Below are positions 1-7,344 of a stretch of 64,000 nucleotides of DNA, one piece after another; positions within the stretch are counted from its first letter, which is position 1; every line of letters begins with the position of its first letter. The notes under the pieces were generated by a model that saw only the letters and a list, made by a program, of their open reading frames with translations, was not told the DNA's origin and searched no databases. The translations under genes and the position numbers were made by a program. The DNA is from Thiohalocapsa sp. PB-PSB1 (GTDB lineage Bacteria; Pseudomonadota; Gammaproteobacteria; Chromatiales; Chromatiaceae), in assembly GCA_016745215.1 (NCBI GenBank), contig CP050890.1, positions 5,022,001-5,086,000 on the forward strand. The letters are read 5' to 3'.

Positions 1-2
1 CC

Positions 3-77
3 CTCTGGGCATTTGACGATTGGGAGCGGATGGCGCGGCGCGTGGAGGAACTGATGCTGCGACCGCTGGGTCAATGA
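3..77 (+). CDS. C-terminal tail of an unidentified gene cut by the window edge
   Basis: An open frame enters from the left edge and reads 24 codons (ending RRVEELMLRPLGQ) before TGA at 75-77. The composition looks coding but the piece is too short to assign to a family. Given the remnants next to it, it may be the end of a transposase. Confidence 0.2.
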   Translation, partial: LWAFDDWERMARRVEELMLRPLGQ

Positions 78-99
78 TGATGAGGCATGGAGGAGCTCG

Positions 100-240
100 T
101 TGCGCATCAAGGCATGTCTACCGGCAGCGAGGTCGCAGAACCTGCTGCAATTCCAGTCGGGTGCGCCGCTGTACGACTTCGTCGCACGCTTCGGTACAGA
201 AGCGCAGGGTGCGGCGGTCCTGGAGGCGTCACTTTACGGT
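100..240 (+). pseudogene. N-terminal remnant of an IS1595-type transposase
   Basis: The frame reads SQNLLQFQSGAPLYDF followed by VARFGTEAQGAAVLEA. This resembles the start of IS1595-family transposases, where a similar segment precedes the first Cys pair of the zinc ribbon. The match stops before any CxxC appears, close to where the ABC-ATPase remnant ends on the other strand, so only about 35 residues survive. The family call rests on memory of the N-terminal pattern only. Confidence 0.35.
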
Positions 241-760
241 TTCGATCGTTCCCGATACGCCGCTAGGATGGTCTCTACGTCTGCAACCTCCACGACGCGT
301 CCTCGCTCCATCAGCACAGCGGTGCTACAAATCCGCCGTATCAATGCCTCCGAATGTGAGGCAAGTACGATGATGCCCGCGCTATCCGCGAAACTCTGAA
401 TGCGCTGATTCGCCTTCTCCACAAAGGCCGCGTCGCCGGCGCCGATCCCTTCGTCGAGCAGCAGTATATCGGGCTCGACTGAGGTCGAAATGGCAAAGGC
501 CAATCGCATCCGCATGCCGGCGGAGTAGGTACGAATTGGCAGACGCAGGAAGTCGCCGAGTTCGGTAAAATCCGCGATATCATCGAGGCGCTTACTGATT
601 TCTTTCCTCGGCATGCCCAGAAACAGACCCCGAAGATAGATGTTCTCGTACCCGGTACCTTCGGAGTCCATGCCAAGCCCGATGTCGAACAAAGGCACGG
701 CGCGACCGCTGATGCGCACCTGCCCCTGTGCCGGCTCGAAGATGCCTGCCAGCACAAACA
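234..760 (-). pseudogene. 5'-truncated ABC transporter ATPase of the polysaccharide-export (Wzt/KpsT) type
   Basis: The remaining 170 or so residues begin at LAGIFEPAQGQ, which in this family follows directly after Walker A, so the N-terminal ~60 residues with the P-loop are lost. Still present are the Q-loop region with GLGMDSEGTGYENI (typical of O-antigen/capsule/teichoic acid exporters), the signature YSAGMRMRLAF, Walker B DILLLDEGIGAGDA and the H-loop ASHSE. There is no C-terminal carbohydrate-binding extension. The break falls exactly where the RAYT element begins at 761. It cannot bind ATP normally and is called a pseudogene. The original protein would have powered export of a surface glycan with a two-component permease, not visible here. 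Confidence 0.8.
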
Positions 761-1574
761 GGGGACAGACCACGGTTTTGCGTTAGACTGGCCAAGAACG
801 AACGTTCACGCAAGCGGATTCTTATGCCCCGACACGCACGCATCGTCGCAGCCGGCTTTCCGTTGCACGCCATTCTGCGCGGTATCGACCGGTCCGCGAT
901 CTTCTTCGACGACGCCAATTATCGGGCGCTCCTCGGCATGCTGGTCGAGCGAGCGGCAGCGGAGTCGGTGTGGGTCCATGCCTAGGTGCTCATGACCAAT
1001 CATCTGCACTTGCTCATGACACCGGCAACCGATCGGGGACCGTCGCTGCTTATGAAGGGACTGGGACAAGGCTAGGTGCAATACATCAACCGGACCTACC
1101 GTCGGACCGGCACGCTTTTCGAAGGGCGCTTTCGCTCGTCTGTCATCGAGGCGGACAGCTATCTGCTCGCCTGCCAACGCTACATCGAGCTGAACCCGGT
1201 TCGCGCGCACATGGTACAAGCCCCGGGCGATTATCCTTGGTCGAGCTACCGTTGCAACGCTTTGGGCGTCGGCGATCCGGTGGTCGTTCCGCACTCGATT
1301 TATTGCGCCCTCGCCGAGGGCGAGGAAGCGCGCCGCGCTCGCTACCTGAACCTCTTCGCCGATGAGATCCCGGAGGGCGATCTTACAGCCATTCGGGATG
1401 CGACCAACGGCGCCTTCGCGCTCGGCAGCGAGCGTTTCCAGCGGCAAATCGCCTCGATGGTCGGCCGGCGTACCTGGCCCGGCAAGTCCGGACGACCGAG
1501 GAAAGAGGCACCCGACGACGATCAGCTTAAGTTGCCAATCTAACGTGGAAATAAGAAAACCGTGGTCTGTCCCC
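761..1574. mobile_element. RAYT element with perfect 19-bp terminal inverted repeats
   Basis: The sequence GGGGACAGACCACGGTTTT at 761-779 recurs as its exact reverse complement at 1556-1574, bracketing a REP-associated tyrosine transposase frame. No target duplication is seen: the left flank is an ABC-ATPase lacking its 5' part and the right flank is an unrelated secreted-protein gene lacking its 3' part. The element therefore sits at a rearrangement junction rather than in a simple insertion site. Confidence 0.8.
824..1543 (+). pseudogene. REP-associated tyrosine transposase (TnpA_REP/RAYT) with two in-frame amber codons
   Basis: RAYTs are single-strand DNA transposases of the Y1 HUH group that act on REP hairpins. 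The frame from ATG 824 (MPRHARIVAAGFPLHAILRG) runs without frameshift to TAA at 1541, about 239 codons, the normal size. It carries the HUH-type motif MTNHLHLL, the block RTGTLFEGRFRSS and RYIELNPVRA, whose Tyr probably corresponds to the catalytic one. Two TAG codons interrupt it, at 983-985 (HA*VLMTNH) and 1073-1075 (GQG*VQYIN). In relatives both positions are tyrosine. With TAG as stop the gene is dead. A restart at GTG 1076 would give only a 155-aa C-terminal part. Confidence 0.85.
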
Positions 1575-1988
1575 GGTTTTCGTGTAGAAGGCGTACTCGC
1601 CATCTCCACCCCGACGTGTCGAGTCGAACAGAATGGTACCTTGGCCGTTGACCTCCGGATAGAAATGACCTTGCGGGTTGCCCGTCGTTGGCTCGGTATA
1701 CCGAGAGAAAGACTCGAAACCATTCTTACGGAAATACAGCTCAACGTGGTCAAGACCGTCAAGCGCGGACTCCACTTGATATGAGATCAACAGGATCCCT
1801 TGTTGCTCGGTTTCCTGAATCGCAAGAATTCTGGTGTCTGGTGATTCTCCATCAGTGCTCTGTGTGACTAACGGGCTTGGATCGCCAAACTCATCTAGCG
1901 CAAATGACGATGGGGCAAGACAAACCGCACACGCCAGAATGATCAGCTTGGGGAGCAGCCCAGAATACTTCACAACGTGACACCTCAT
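1575..1988 (-). pseudogene. 3'-truncated gene for a small secreted beta-sandwich protein
   Basis: ATG at 1988 opens a classic Sec signal peptide (basic start, hydrophobic LIILACAVCLAP, then SSFA as cleavage site). The mature part contains VELYFRKNGFESFSRYTE and GGDGEYAFYTK, a pattern typical of Ig-like extracellular domains in which the end normally continues as a DxAGN-type strand. The gene runs directly into the right inverted repeat of the RAYT element, so its true C-terminus is missing and the last residues are read from the element. An upstream in-frame extension to 2141 exists but would bury the signal peptide. Confidence 0.6.
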
Positions 1989-2263
1989 GTCGCCATTGAC
2001 ACCTATGGCACAACTCGCACTGGCTAAGCCATTGCCTGCGCCGGCCGCATCCTCGAGGCTACGCCGTAATCCGCCGTGCGCAGATGGATTTGGAGACAAT
2101 CTCACCCCTAGGTACAATTTGTCGAGCACGCCTGTAAGCAACCCACTACTGTCAACTCAAGCTGTCTGCTTGTACGCCTGGAGAAAAGGCGTCCGGTTGC
2201 AGGCGGAGCCGGGCGATCACGACCGGACGAGACAAGGCCTGGCTCGTGGGATCATAGATAGTT

Positions 2264-2326
2264 TCAAATCCCCTTGAGCTTTTCGGCTTCCGCAGCGGGG
2301 TCTTCTTTCACTACTTGCTTCTTCAT
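2264..2326 (-). CDS. 20-residue small ORF with promoter and ribosome site
   Basis: ATG at 2326 gives MKKQVVKEDPAAEAEKLKGI then TGA. AGGAG lies 8 bases before the ATG and a good -10 box lies about 35 bases upstream, which is more than chance open frames usually have. The peptide is charged and amphipathic, with no signal or membrane segment. It may be a genuine small protein, a leader peptide, or the start of a gene lost by rearrangement. I recognise no family. Confidence 0.35.
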   Translation of the reverse strand: MKKQVVKEDPAAEAEKLKGI

Positions 2327-2359
2327 GTCTTCGCTCCTGGTTCGGTACCAGACCGATTT

Positions 2360-2388
2360 ATTATAAAGTGCAGCGACTTACGGCTTAA
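2360..2388 (-). promoter_or_regulatory. Candidate sigma-70 promoter for the small ORF
   Basis: On the minus strand TTAAGC (2383-2388), a 17-base spacer and a perfect TATAAT (2360-2365) precede the small ORF starting at 2326. The -35 match is weak (3/6). The stretch 2389-2581 beyond it shows no gene I can support. Confidence 0.4.
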
Positions 2389-2581
2389 GTACACGGCAGT
2401 GAGGGACGGGCTCGCCTGCGCTTCGCCGCCCGTTAAGGACACCCCGGCAGCGCCAGCACACCGCCCGCCGGCGATGCCTCCACCGTAGGTCGCGCAGCCC
2501 TGCCAACGGTCGATACTAGCCCATCTTTGACAGGTCTGCAGCCCGGTGCGTAAACATTCGGCCCGCCCATCCTCTGAAGAA

Positions 2582-3439
2582 TCAACGGGTCAGCAACGCG
2601 CGGAAGTGCCGATCCAGGGGGTAAACCCATAAGTCCCTGATCGGCACGCTGGGCTTGCCGGTGGGGCCGAGCTTGCCGCGCCCTTTGGTCGTGCCAAGAC
2701 GGACCCAGTTGGCGGCATGGCAGCAGGTGCCGCGGAAACGCGGTTTTTCGACGAAGGTCTCGAGCAGGACCGGGCGGTATGCGTAGGCGTCCTGCCAATG
2801 CTCAGGAAGGAGCTTGGCCGCCTTGGCCAGCAGCATGGAGGCGAGGTTGTGCGCGTGTATCCAGGGCAGGATGAGGAACCTGGCATTGTTGACGACCAGG
2901 TGCAGCTGTCGCCGACGCTGTGCATGCGACCAGCCGATGGAGTGATCGCGCGGTGCGCTCATCCAGGCGGCGGCGCCGAAGCCGAGCAGCGCGATGGGCT
3001 GCCCTGCCGAGTAGACGGTGTAGCGCAACTGCGCGCCGGGCAGGGGCTTGTGTCCGAGGTCGTGGCAGCGTTGGATGTATTCGTTCCAGAGGCGCGATTC
3101 GTCTCTCGTGCGCACGCGCTGGAACACCGGGGCTGGCAGCGCGCCGGCGGGCATGTCGAGCGGTTCTCCCGGATCACTGCGTGCGCTGATGCGCACACGC
3201 GGGTCGGGTCGCTTGCCGCGCGGCGGGGGCAGTGCGATGAGTCCGTCGTCGTGCATGCGCAGAATGGCCGCCCGCGCGGACATGTCCTTCAACCCGCCGT
3301 CGGGCTTGCGCCAGTGCAGCGCCCGACAGGTCAATCGCGAGAGCTCGGCGCGGGTGCGCTGCGGGTCCTCGGCGATGAGCCGGCGAATCAGCGCGATATC
3401 CCCGGCATCGAAGTCGCGCCCGCAGCAGCGGTGGCTCAT
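2582..3439 (-). CDS. DUF4338 (DruA-like) protein, passenger of an IS66-type element
   Basis: A 285-aa protein. Its second half has the hallmarks of DUF4338: LPGAQLRYTVYSAGQPIALL, GFGAAAWMSAPRDHSIGW, NNARFLILPWIHAHNLAS, YAYRPVLLETFVEKPRF, GTCCHAANWVRLGTTKGRGK and a closing DLWVYPLDRHFRALL. The DruA subunit of Druantia anti-phage systems carries this domain, but the same domain is also common as a single gene beside transposases. Here the start is fixed by coupling: ATG 3439 overlaps the TGA (3436-3438) of the upstream IS66 transposase frame as ATGA. No other Druantia subunits are present, so a transposition-associated role is the better guess. The frame itself appears intact although the upstream transposase is decayed. 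Confidence 0.75.
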   Translation of the reverse strand: MSHRCCGRDFDAGDIALIRRLIAEDPQRTRAELSRLTCRALHWRKPDGGLKDMSARAAILRMHDDGLIALPPPRGKRPDPRVRISARSDPGEPLDMPAGALPAPVFQRVRTRDESRLWNEYIQRCHDLGHKPLPGAQLRYTVYSAGQPIALLGFGAAAWMSAPRDHSIGWSHAQRRRQLHLVVNNARFLILPWIHAHNLASMLLAKAAKLLPEHWQDAYAYRPVLLETFVEKPRFRGTCCHAANWVRLGTTKGRGKLGPTGKPSVPIRDLWVYPLDRHFRALLTR

Positions 3440-3985
3440 GGACTGTCGCGGGCGGGGCGCGGGCCGGCGGGTGCGCCGGGCGGTGCTCGGCAGGGCTGGC
3501 GACGGGCGAGCGCACGGCGACGTGCCGCGTGCATGGACCAGGGGAGAAACGGGTCGAGCTGCCGTGGCGGGACGGCACCGTTTTCGCACAGGCGGTGAGA
3601 TACTCGTGCAGCCGGTAACGGGGGTTGATGTCCCACAGCGCTGGAGTCTGCAGGCTGGCGAACCGCGTGGCGGCGCGCTCCGCGCTCCACAGGCTGCCCG
3701 ATCCGTCGTCATGCTTGCGGCCGGTGACCGGCGTGCGGATGCTGTTCTCACCGCGGTTGTTGTCCATCGGAACCGCGGGGTGGTCCACGAACACGCCGAG
3801 CCCGGAGAAGTGCTCCAGCAAACTGGAGCGCACCTGGTTGCGGCGCTTGCATGCGCTCTTGGACCAATCAGTGCCCGTTGCGCGCGGGTCGTGATCCGGT
3901 GCCAGGACCCGGGTTGCCTCCTCGTGCACGTCCCGCAGCCGGCTGCATTCAGCCTGCTCGGTTTCGTCTCGCGTTCGGAACTGTT
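3436..3985 (-). pseudogene. C-terminal remnant of an IS66-family transposase (TnpC)
   Basis: The frame reads GLGVFVDHPAVPMDNNRGEN, then IRTPVTGRKHDDGSGSLWS and TPALWDINPRYRLHEYLTAC, the well known C-terminal part of IS66 transposases around the last acidic catalytic residue. A frameshift near 3560 moves the ending (LDPFLPWSMHAARRR) to another frame, which stops at 3436 in overlap with the DUF4338 start. The N-terminal two thirds of the transposase are absent. The upstream edge is not sharply defined and lies near 3985, where an Rpn-family remnant begins on the other strand. Confidence 0.7.
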
Positions 3986-4322
3986 CTCCATCATTGACTG
4001 GATGATCCAGTTGCCGGCCGGGGCGGAAGCGGCCTTCCGCCGCGAGGTCTATGCCTTCGCGGAGAGCAAGCAGATGCCATACCTGACCACCATTGAGCGA
4101 GCTGGGATCGAGAAGGGCCTGTAACAGGGCATGAAATAGGACAAGCAGATCGGTTATTGCGCGGGGGAGGCGGACCTGCTGCTCTGGCAGATCGAGAAGA
4201 AGTTCGGCGCCGAGGCTGCCGACAGCGTCCGCGAGCGCATTGAGGCGGCCGATACCGAGTGGCTTCGCCTCTGGTCGGAGCGCATCCTGAGCGCCGATAC
4301 CGTCGACGTCATCTTCCGCTGA
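3986..4322 (+). pseudogene. C-terminal remnant of an Rpn-family nuclease/putative transposase
   Basis: The plus frame LFSIIDWMIQLPAGAEAAF, KQMPYLTTIERAGIEKGL, then DLLLWQIEKKFGAEAADSV and ends near SADTVDVIFR with TGA 4320-4322. This is the conserved tail of Rpn (recombination-promoting nuclease) proteins, with the charged GxxxGxxxG linker. Two stops, TAA 4122-4124 and TAG 4137-4139, fall in that linker where Glu or Gln codons are usual. The N-terminal nuclease domain is missing, apparently removed by the IS66-type element at the left. Confidence 0.7.
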
Positions 4323-4445
4323 CGGATGCGGTGCTGGAGAAGCCCTACCAATCCAGAGTGCTCCGTTGCGTGGCCAACACGCATGACCACGCACCAGCAA
4401 GTCTCGTCCGGGCCGATCTCCGTTGGCTAAGCGTCGACGCCCCGA

Positions 4446-4480
4446 CGCCGCATGCCCGGCAGCGAGCCGGGCATGCGGCG
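4446..4480. repeat. Perfect 15-bp inverted repeat (hairpin)
   Basis: Arms 4446-4460 (CGCCGCATGCCCGGC) and 4466-4480 pair perfectly around a 5-base loop. No U-run follows on either strand, so it is more REP-like than a classical terminator, though it lies downstream of the 788-aa gene and could still end its transcript. The rest of 4323-4527 holds no gene I can see. Confidence 0.55.
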
Positions 4481-4527
4481 AGCCGACTGAAATTCGGCGC
4501 TCCCAGGGAGCCGACCAGTGCCGAGTA

Positions 4528-4645
4528 CTCCCCATCAAAACAGGTACTTCCCAAAATATCCAAGCAGTGGATGTCCTACAAGCAACCTCCCCATCAAAAC
4601 AGGTACTTCCCAAAATATCCAAGCAGTGGATGTCCTACAAGCAAC
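4528..4645. repeat. Two exact tandem copies of a 59-bp sequence
   Basis: A 59-bp unit starting CTCCCCATCAAAACAGGTAC occupies 4528-4586 and again 4587-4645 without a mismatch. The period is not a multiple of three, so it is not a protein repeat. It sits just downstream of the 788-aa gene. An integron attC site was considered because of the length but the core sites are absent. Confidence 0.75.
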
Positions 4646-4666
4646 AGTCAGCTACTGATGGACGTC

Positions 4667-7033
4667 TCACCAAATGCTGCAGGTCCCGACCGCCGTCGGA
4701 CCGTGGGCGTCAACAAAATACGCATCCTCCCAATCAATCGGGAAATCGATGCCGTAAGGCTCGTCCGACTCGGTACTCGACGTAAAACCGCAGCTTCCGA
4801 ATCTGCCGGTGCGGGACTCATACCTTCTGATTGCGCTGACGCTGTCTGGTCCAAGCTGTCGCAGCCAATCGTAGCAGCTGACACCTTCCGTCCGGCATGG
4901 AAAACCTATGAGATTGACACCAGGCTCCAAGGTCACGTCGGGAGTAACCGCGTTGGTACTAAGCTCAAGACTGGCCGATGACTGCGCGTAGACCAGGTAC
5001 GCCTCACCAGCGTTGACTGAAAAGTCTGTGCCCCCCTCGCCGTCACAGGACTCCCAGACCTGATGAACGGGGTCGAACCGCTTCAGGGCATCCAGCGTCG
5101 CCGAGCCCCCGAGCGCCTCAAAAAGGCGATAACAGCTCCGGTACTCGTCCGGCACTTCCCACCGCATCGTGAAAAGGTTCATGCCGGGCTGCACGACGAT
5201 GCGACCATTGTCGCCACCGCCGGAAGCGTCAAGGCGGATGGGACTGGGAGGGGCGATGTCATAGCGCTCCGACACGATCAGGTCATATCGGCGGGTGGCG
5301 ACGAACAGTGAGACTGCTTCCGGCCCGTCAAGGGACTCCAGCGGAACCGTCAGTGTGAAACTGGCTTCTCTGCTCGAATCGTCAAGCGTGCTGGGCTGGG
5401 CAAGCAAAAATGCATCGTGGCGCTCGAACTTTCCGTCTGGCCGTCTGAGATCGGTAACGAAATACAGCGACAATCCGTCATAAACGACATAGGCTATGAG
5501 CTTGTAGTCCGCGCCGATCGCCGCATCCTGCCCGGACAGCACATTCTGGACATACTCTCCAGTCGTTGTATCGTCGTCGGTGTCGAGCAGTACCTCGAAG
5601 AAGACGTTCGGATCAAACTGCAGCCACAGGGCCAGCACGCCTTTGATGACGAGCTTCTCGGATTGCACCTGAGCATCGACTCTGATCAGGTCGATTCCCG
5701 GCGAGCCAAAATACTCTTCCGGGTCTGCGTCGCTTTGCATCAGCGCAGTGTCCCACTCCAGCGGATCCCGAATCGTGGTGGAGCCGGTATCCCAGGCACG
5801 GCCGGCGGCCGGAACCGGGTCTTCCGCGCCGGTCGCCTCGTCGATCGTAAAGAAGCGCGTGATGAGACGACCATCCGACGGATGCCGAGTACGCTGCGAC
5901 GTAGACGATGCAATGTCGATGACGTACTCCTCGGCGTCGAGCATGCTCAGCGATCCTGCAAAGATGAGGCGATTGCCGTCGATCCGCCAGCGACCATCGT
6001 TGCAGGGGGCAAGACCGGCTAGATGGGTATCCTGCGCACAGCCCGACCCGAAAGCGATCGGGTACTCCGGGGCCTCGTATTGCAGTTGGAATGCCAGCTG
6101 GGTCTGTTGATCGTCCATCCAGAATGACAACTGGACATCGCCGCCCCAGGAGGGAATCTGGTCGCCGAGGCCGTGTGGCGGCGTCATCGGCACCTGCCCG
6201 GTCTTGAGGCGGCGGTCACTGTCGATGACGACGCCGCCGCGCAGAGCAGCCCAGCTCGCCGGGTCGATGGTGTCTTCGAGCTCGAGTGCGAGCTCGAACT
6301 GGTCGCCGAAGGTGCGAAGCCGTGCCCCGACGATCTCGTTGGCTGCGAAGGAATCGTCGGACTGCACGGCCATCGAGACATCGATCGGCGGGACTGCACG
6401 TCGAACGACCAGATCGCCAGTGGCTGACTCGATGGCCCCCGCGTCCGGCACTCGGTCGCCGTTGCCGAACAGCAGCGTATGGCTTAAAGACGCATTGTTG
6501 CCGCGGAACCAGCCCATCGCGAAGACATCGACGTCTTGTGCACCGTCGAGCACCTGGGTCGGCAACTGGACGTAGAGCGACGTGCTGTTGGGCAGGTAAA
6601 CGACGGCACCTTCGATGTAGTTGAGCAACGTGCTCGTCGTCTGTTCACCGGCGACGCGCGGCAATGTATAGAGCGTACAGGCCACGAAGTCTCCGAGGCA
6701 TTGAATCATGTATTCGGAGCCGGCCGCGGCGCCGCGGCGGTAATCTCCGGTCGACGGATCTTGATCCGTATCCAGAAAGAGTTCGAGCACCGGCCAGCCG
6801 TCGTCGTAGTAGTTGATCAACGGATCCCGCACCTGGACGCCGATTCCGAGGTTACCCTCAGCAACTGCTGCGTCGAGCCAGAGGATATCCACTGCTGCCC
6901 AACTGTCGTACTGATCGTAGACCTGAGCGGCTGCTGAAGAGGTCGTCAGCAGGAACAAGATCGAGATGATTGGTATCCAGAGCAGCGGCGCTGCGCGTCT
7001 TGGCAGCGGTGCTGCAGATTGCGATTCGCTCAT
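4667..7033 (-). CDS. 788-aa secreted protein with duplicated N-terminal domain and two C-terminal array modules
   Basis: ATG 7033 follows GGGAG at 8 bases. Residues 1-37 form a signal peptide (hydrophobic LLWIPIISILFLLTTSSAAA). Two related beta-rich domains follow, near 40-200 and 430-600, each with a strand like LELFLDTDQDPSTGDY or FFEVLLDTDDDTTTGEY and resembling carbohydrate-binding/DOMON-type sandwiches. The end (about 620-788) carries two copies of the module shared by all giant proteins of this window: PGMNLFTM...SCYRLFEALGG...AGEAYLVYA, then PGVNLIGFP...SCYDWLRQLG...TGRFGSCGF...GIDFPI. No enzyme motif is seen. It is probably exported or surface-attached, and it is the last gene of the co-oriented array. 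Confidence 0.8.
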   Translation of the reverse strand: MSESQSAAPLPRRAAPLLWIPIISILFLLTTSSAAAQVYDQYDSWAAVDILWLDAAVAEGNLGIGVQVRDPLINYYDDGWPVLELFLDTDQDPSTGDYRRGAAAGSEYMIQCLGDFVACTLYTLPRVAGEQTTSTLLNYIEGAVVYLPNSTSLYVQLPTQVLDGAQDVDVFAMGWFRGNNASLSHTLLFGNGDRVPDAGAIESATGDLVVRRAVPPIDVSMAVQSDDSFAANEIVGARLRTFGDQFELALELEDTIDPASWAALRGGVVIDSDRRLKTGQVPMTPPHGLGDQIPSWGGDVQLSFWMDDQQTQLAFQLQYEAPEYPIAFGSGCAQDTHLAGLAPCNDGRWRIDGNRLIFAGSLSMLDAEEYVIDIASSTSQRTRHPSDGRLITRFFTIDEATGAEDPVPAAGRAWDTGSTTIRDPLEWDTALMQSDADPEEYFGSPGIDLIRVDAQVQSEKLVIKGVLALWLQFDPNVFFEVLLDTDDDTTTGEYVQNVLSGQDAAIGADYKLIAYVVYDGLSLYFVTDLRRPDGKFERHDAFLLAQPSTLDDSSREASFTLTVPLESLDGPEAVSLFVATRRYDLIVSERYDIAPPSPIRLDASGGGDNGRIVVQPGMNLFTMRWEVPDEYRSCYRLFEALGGSATLDALKRFDPVHQVWESCDGEGGTDFSVNAGEAYLVYAQSSASLELSTNAVTPDVTLEPGVNLIGFPCRTEGVSCYDWLRQLGPDSVSAIRRYESRTGRFGSCGFTSSTESDEPYGIDFPIDWEDAYFVDAHGPTAVGTCSIW

Positions 7034-7073
7034 TTTGTTGCTCCCAGCCGTACGGATTGTAGGTTTGCCGACG

Positions 7074-7205
7074 AGCCTTGATCAGAATTCCGGCCAGGCG
7101 TCGGCGAAGCCTGCGTAGTCACGACTTCCAGTCCTGATAATCTCAGGCCAGGATGGCCTGACTACGCACGCGGCAAGCGCGATGGCCAAGCTTATGGTCA
7201 AGGCC
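7074..7205. mobile_element. MITE copy 1 (132 bp)
   Basis: The ends AGCCTTGATCAGAATTCCGG at 7074 and TTATGGTCAAGGCC ending at 7205 are imperfect inverted repeats that match the ends of the element at 24795-24926. Length is identical (132 bp). The interior (GCGTAGTC...CTTCCAG...CAGGCCA.GATGGCCTGAC) matches the copy at 46138-46269. No target duplication is obvious. It occupies most of the gap between the 788-aa gene and the NHL gene. Confidence 0.65.
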
Positions 7206-7344
7206 GGTCGACACAGGGGCCTGCCGGAGAATGCTTACATTCCAAGCGCACGGTCCAACGGCAGACGGACATCTTTTCGTGCACTTCGCCGCCGCTCGTC
7301 CACCCTACCGGTATGCCGCGAGGCATCGACCCTGATTCGGGCCG

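Noticed and set aside
983..1075. Alternative genetic code reading TAG as Tyr
   Set aside because: Intact genes such as the IS1634 and IS91 transposases, the RND permease and glgP end with TAG at the expected length, so TAG is a normal stop. Only a suppressor could be considered.
2582..3439. A complete Druantia defence system
   Set aside because: Only the DUF4338 component is present, coupled to an IS66 remnant. No helicase or other Druantia genes are in the window.
4528..4645. Integron attC (59-base element)
   Set aside because: The length matches by coincidence, but the R and L core sites and the imperfect internal palindrome are missing, and no integrase or cassettes are nearby.
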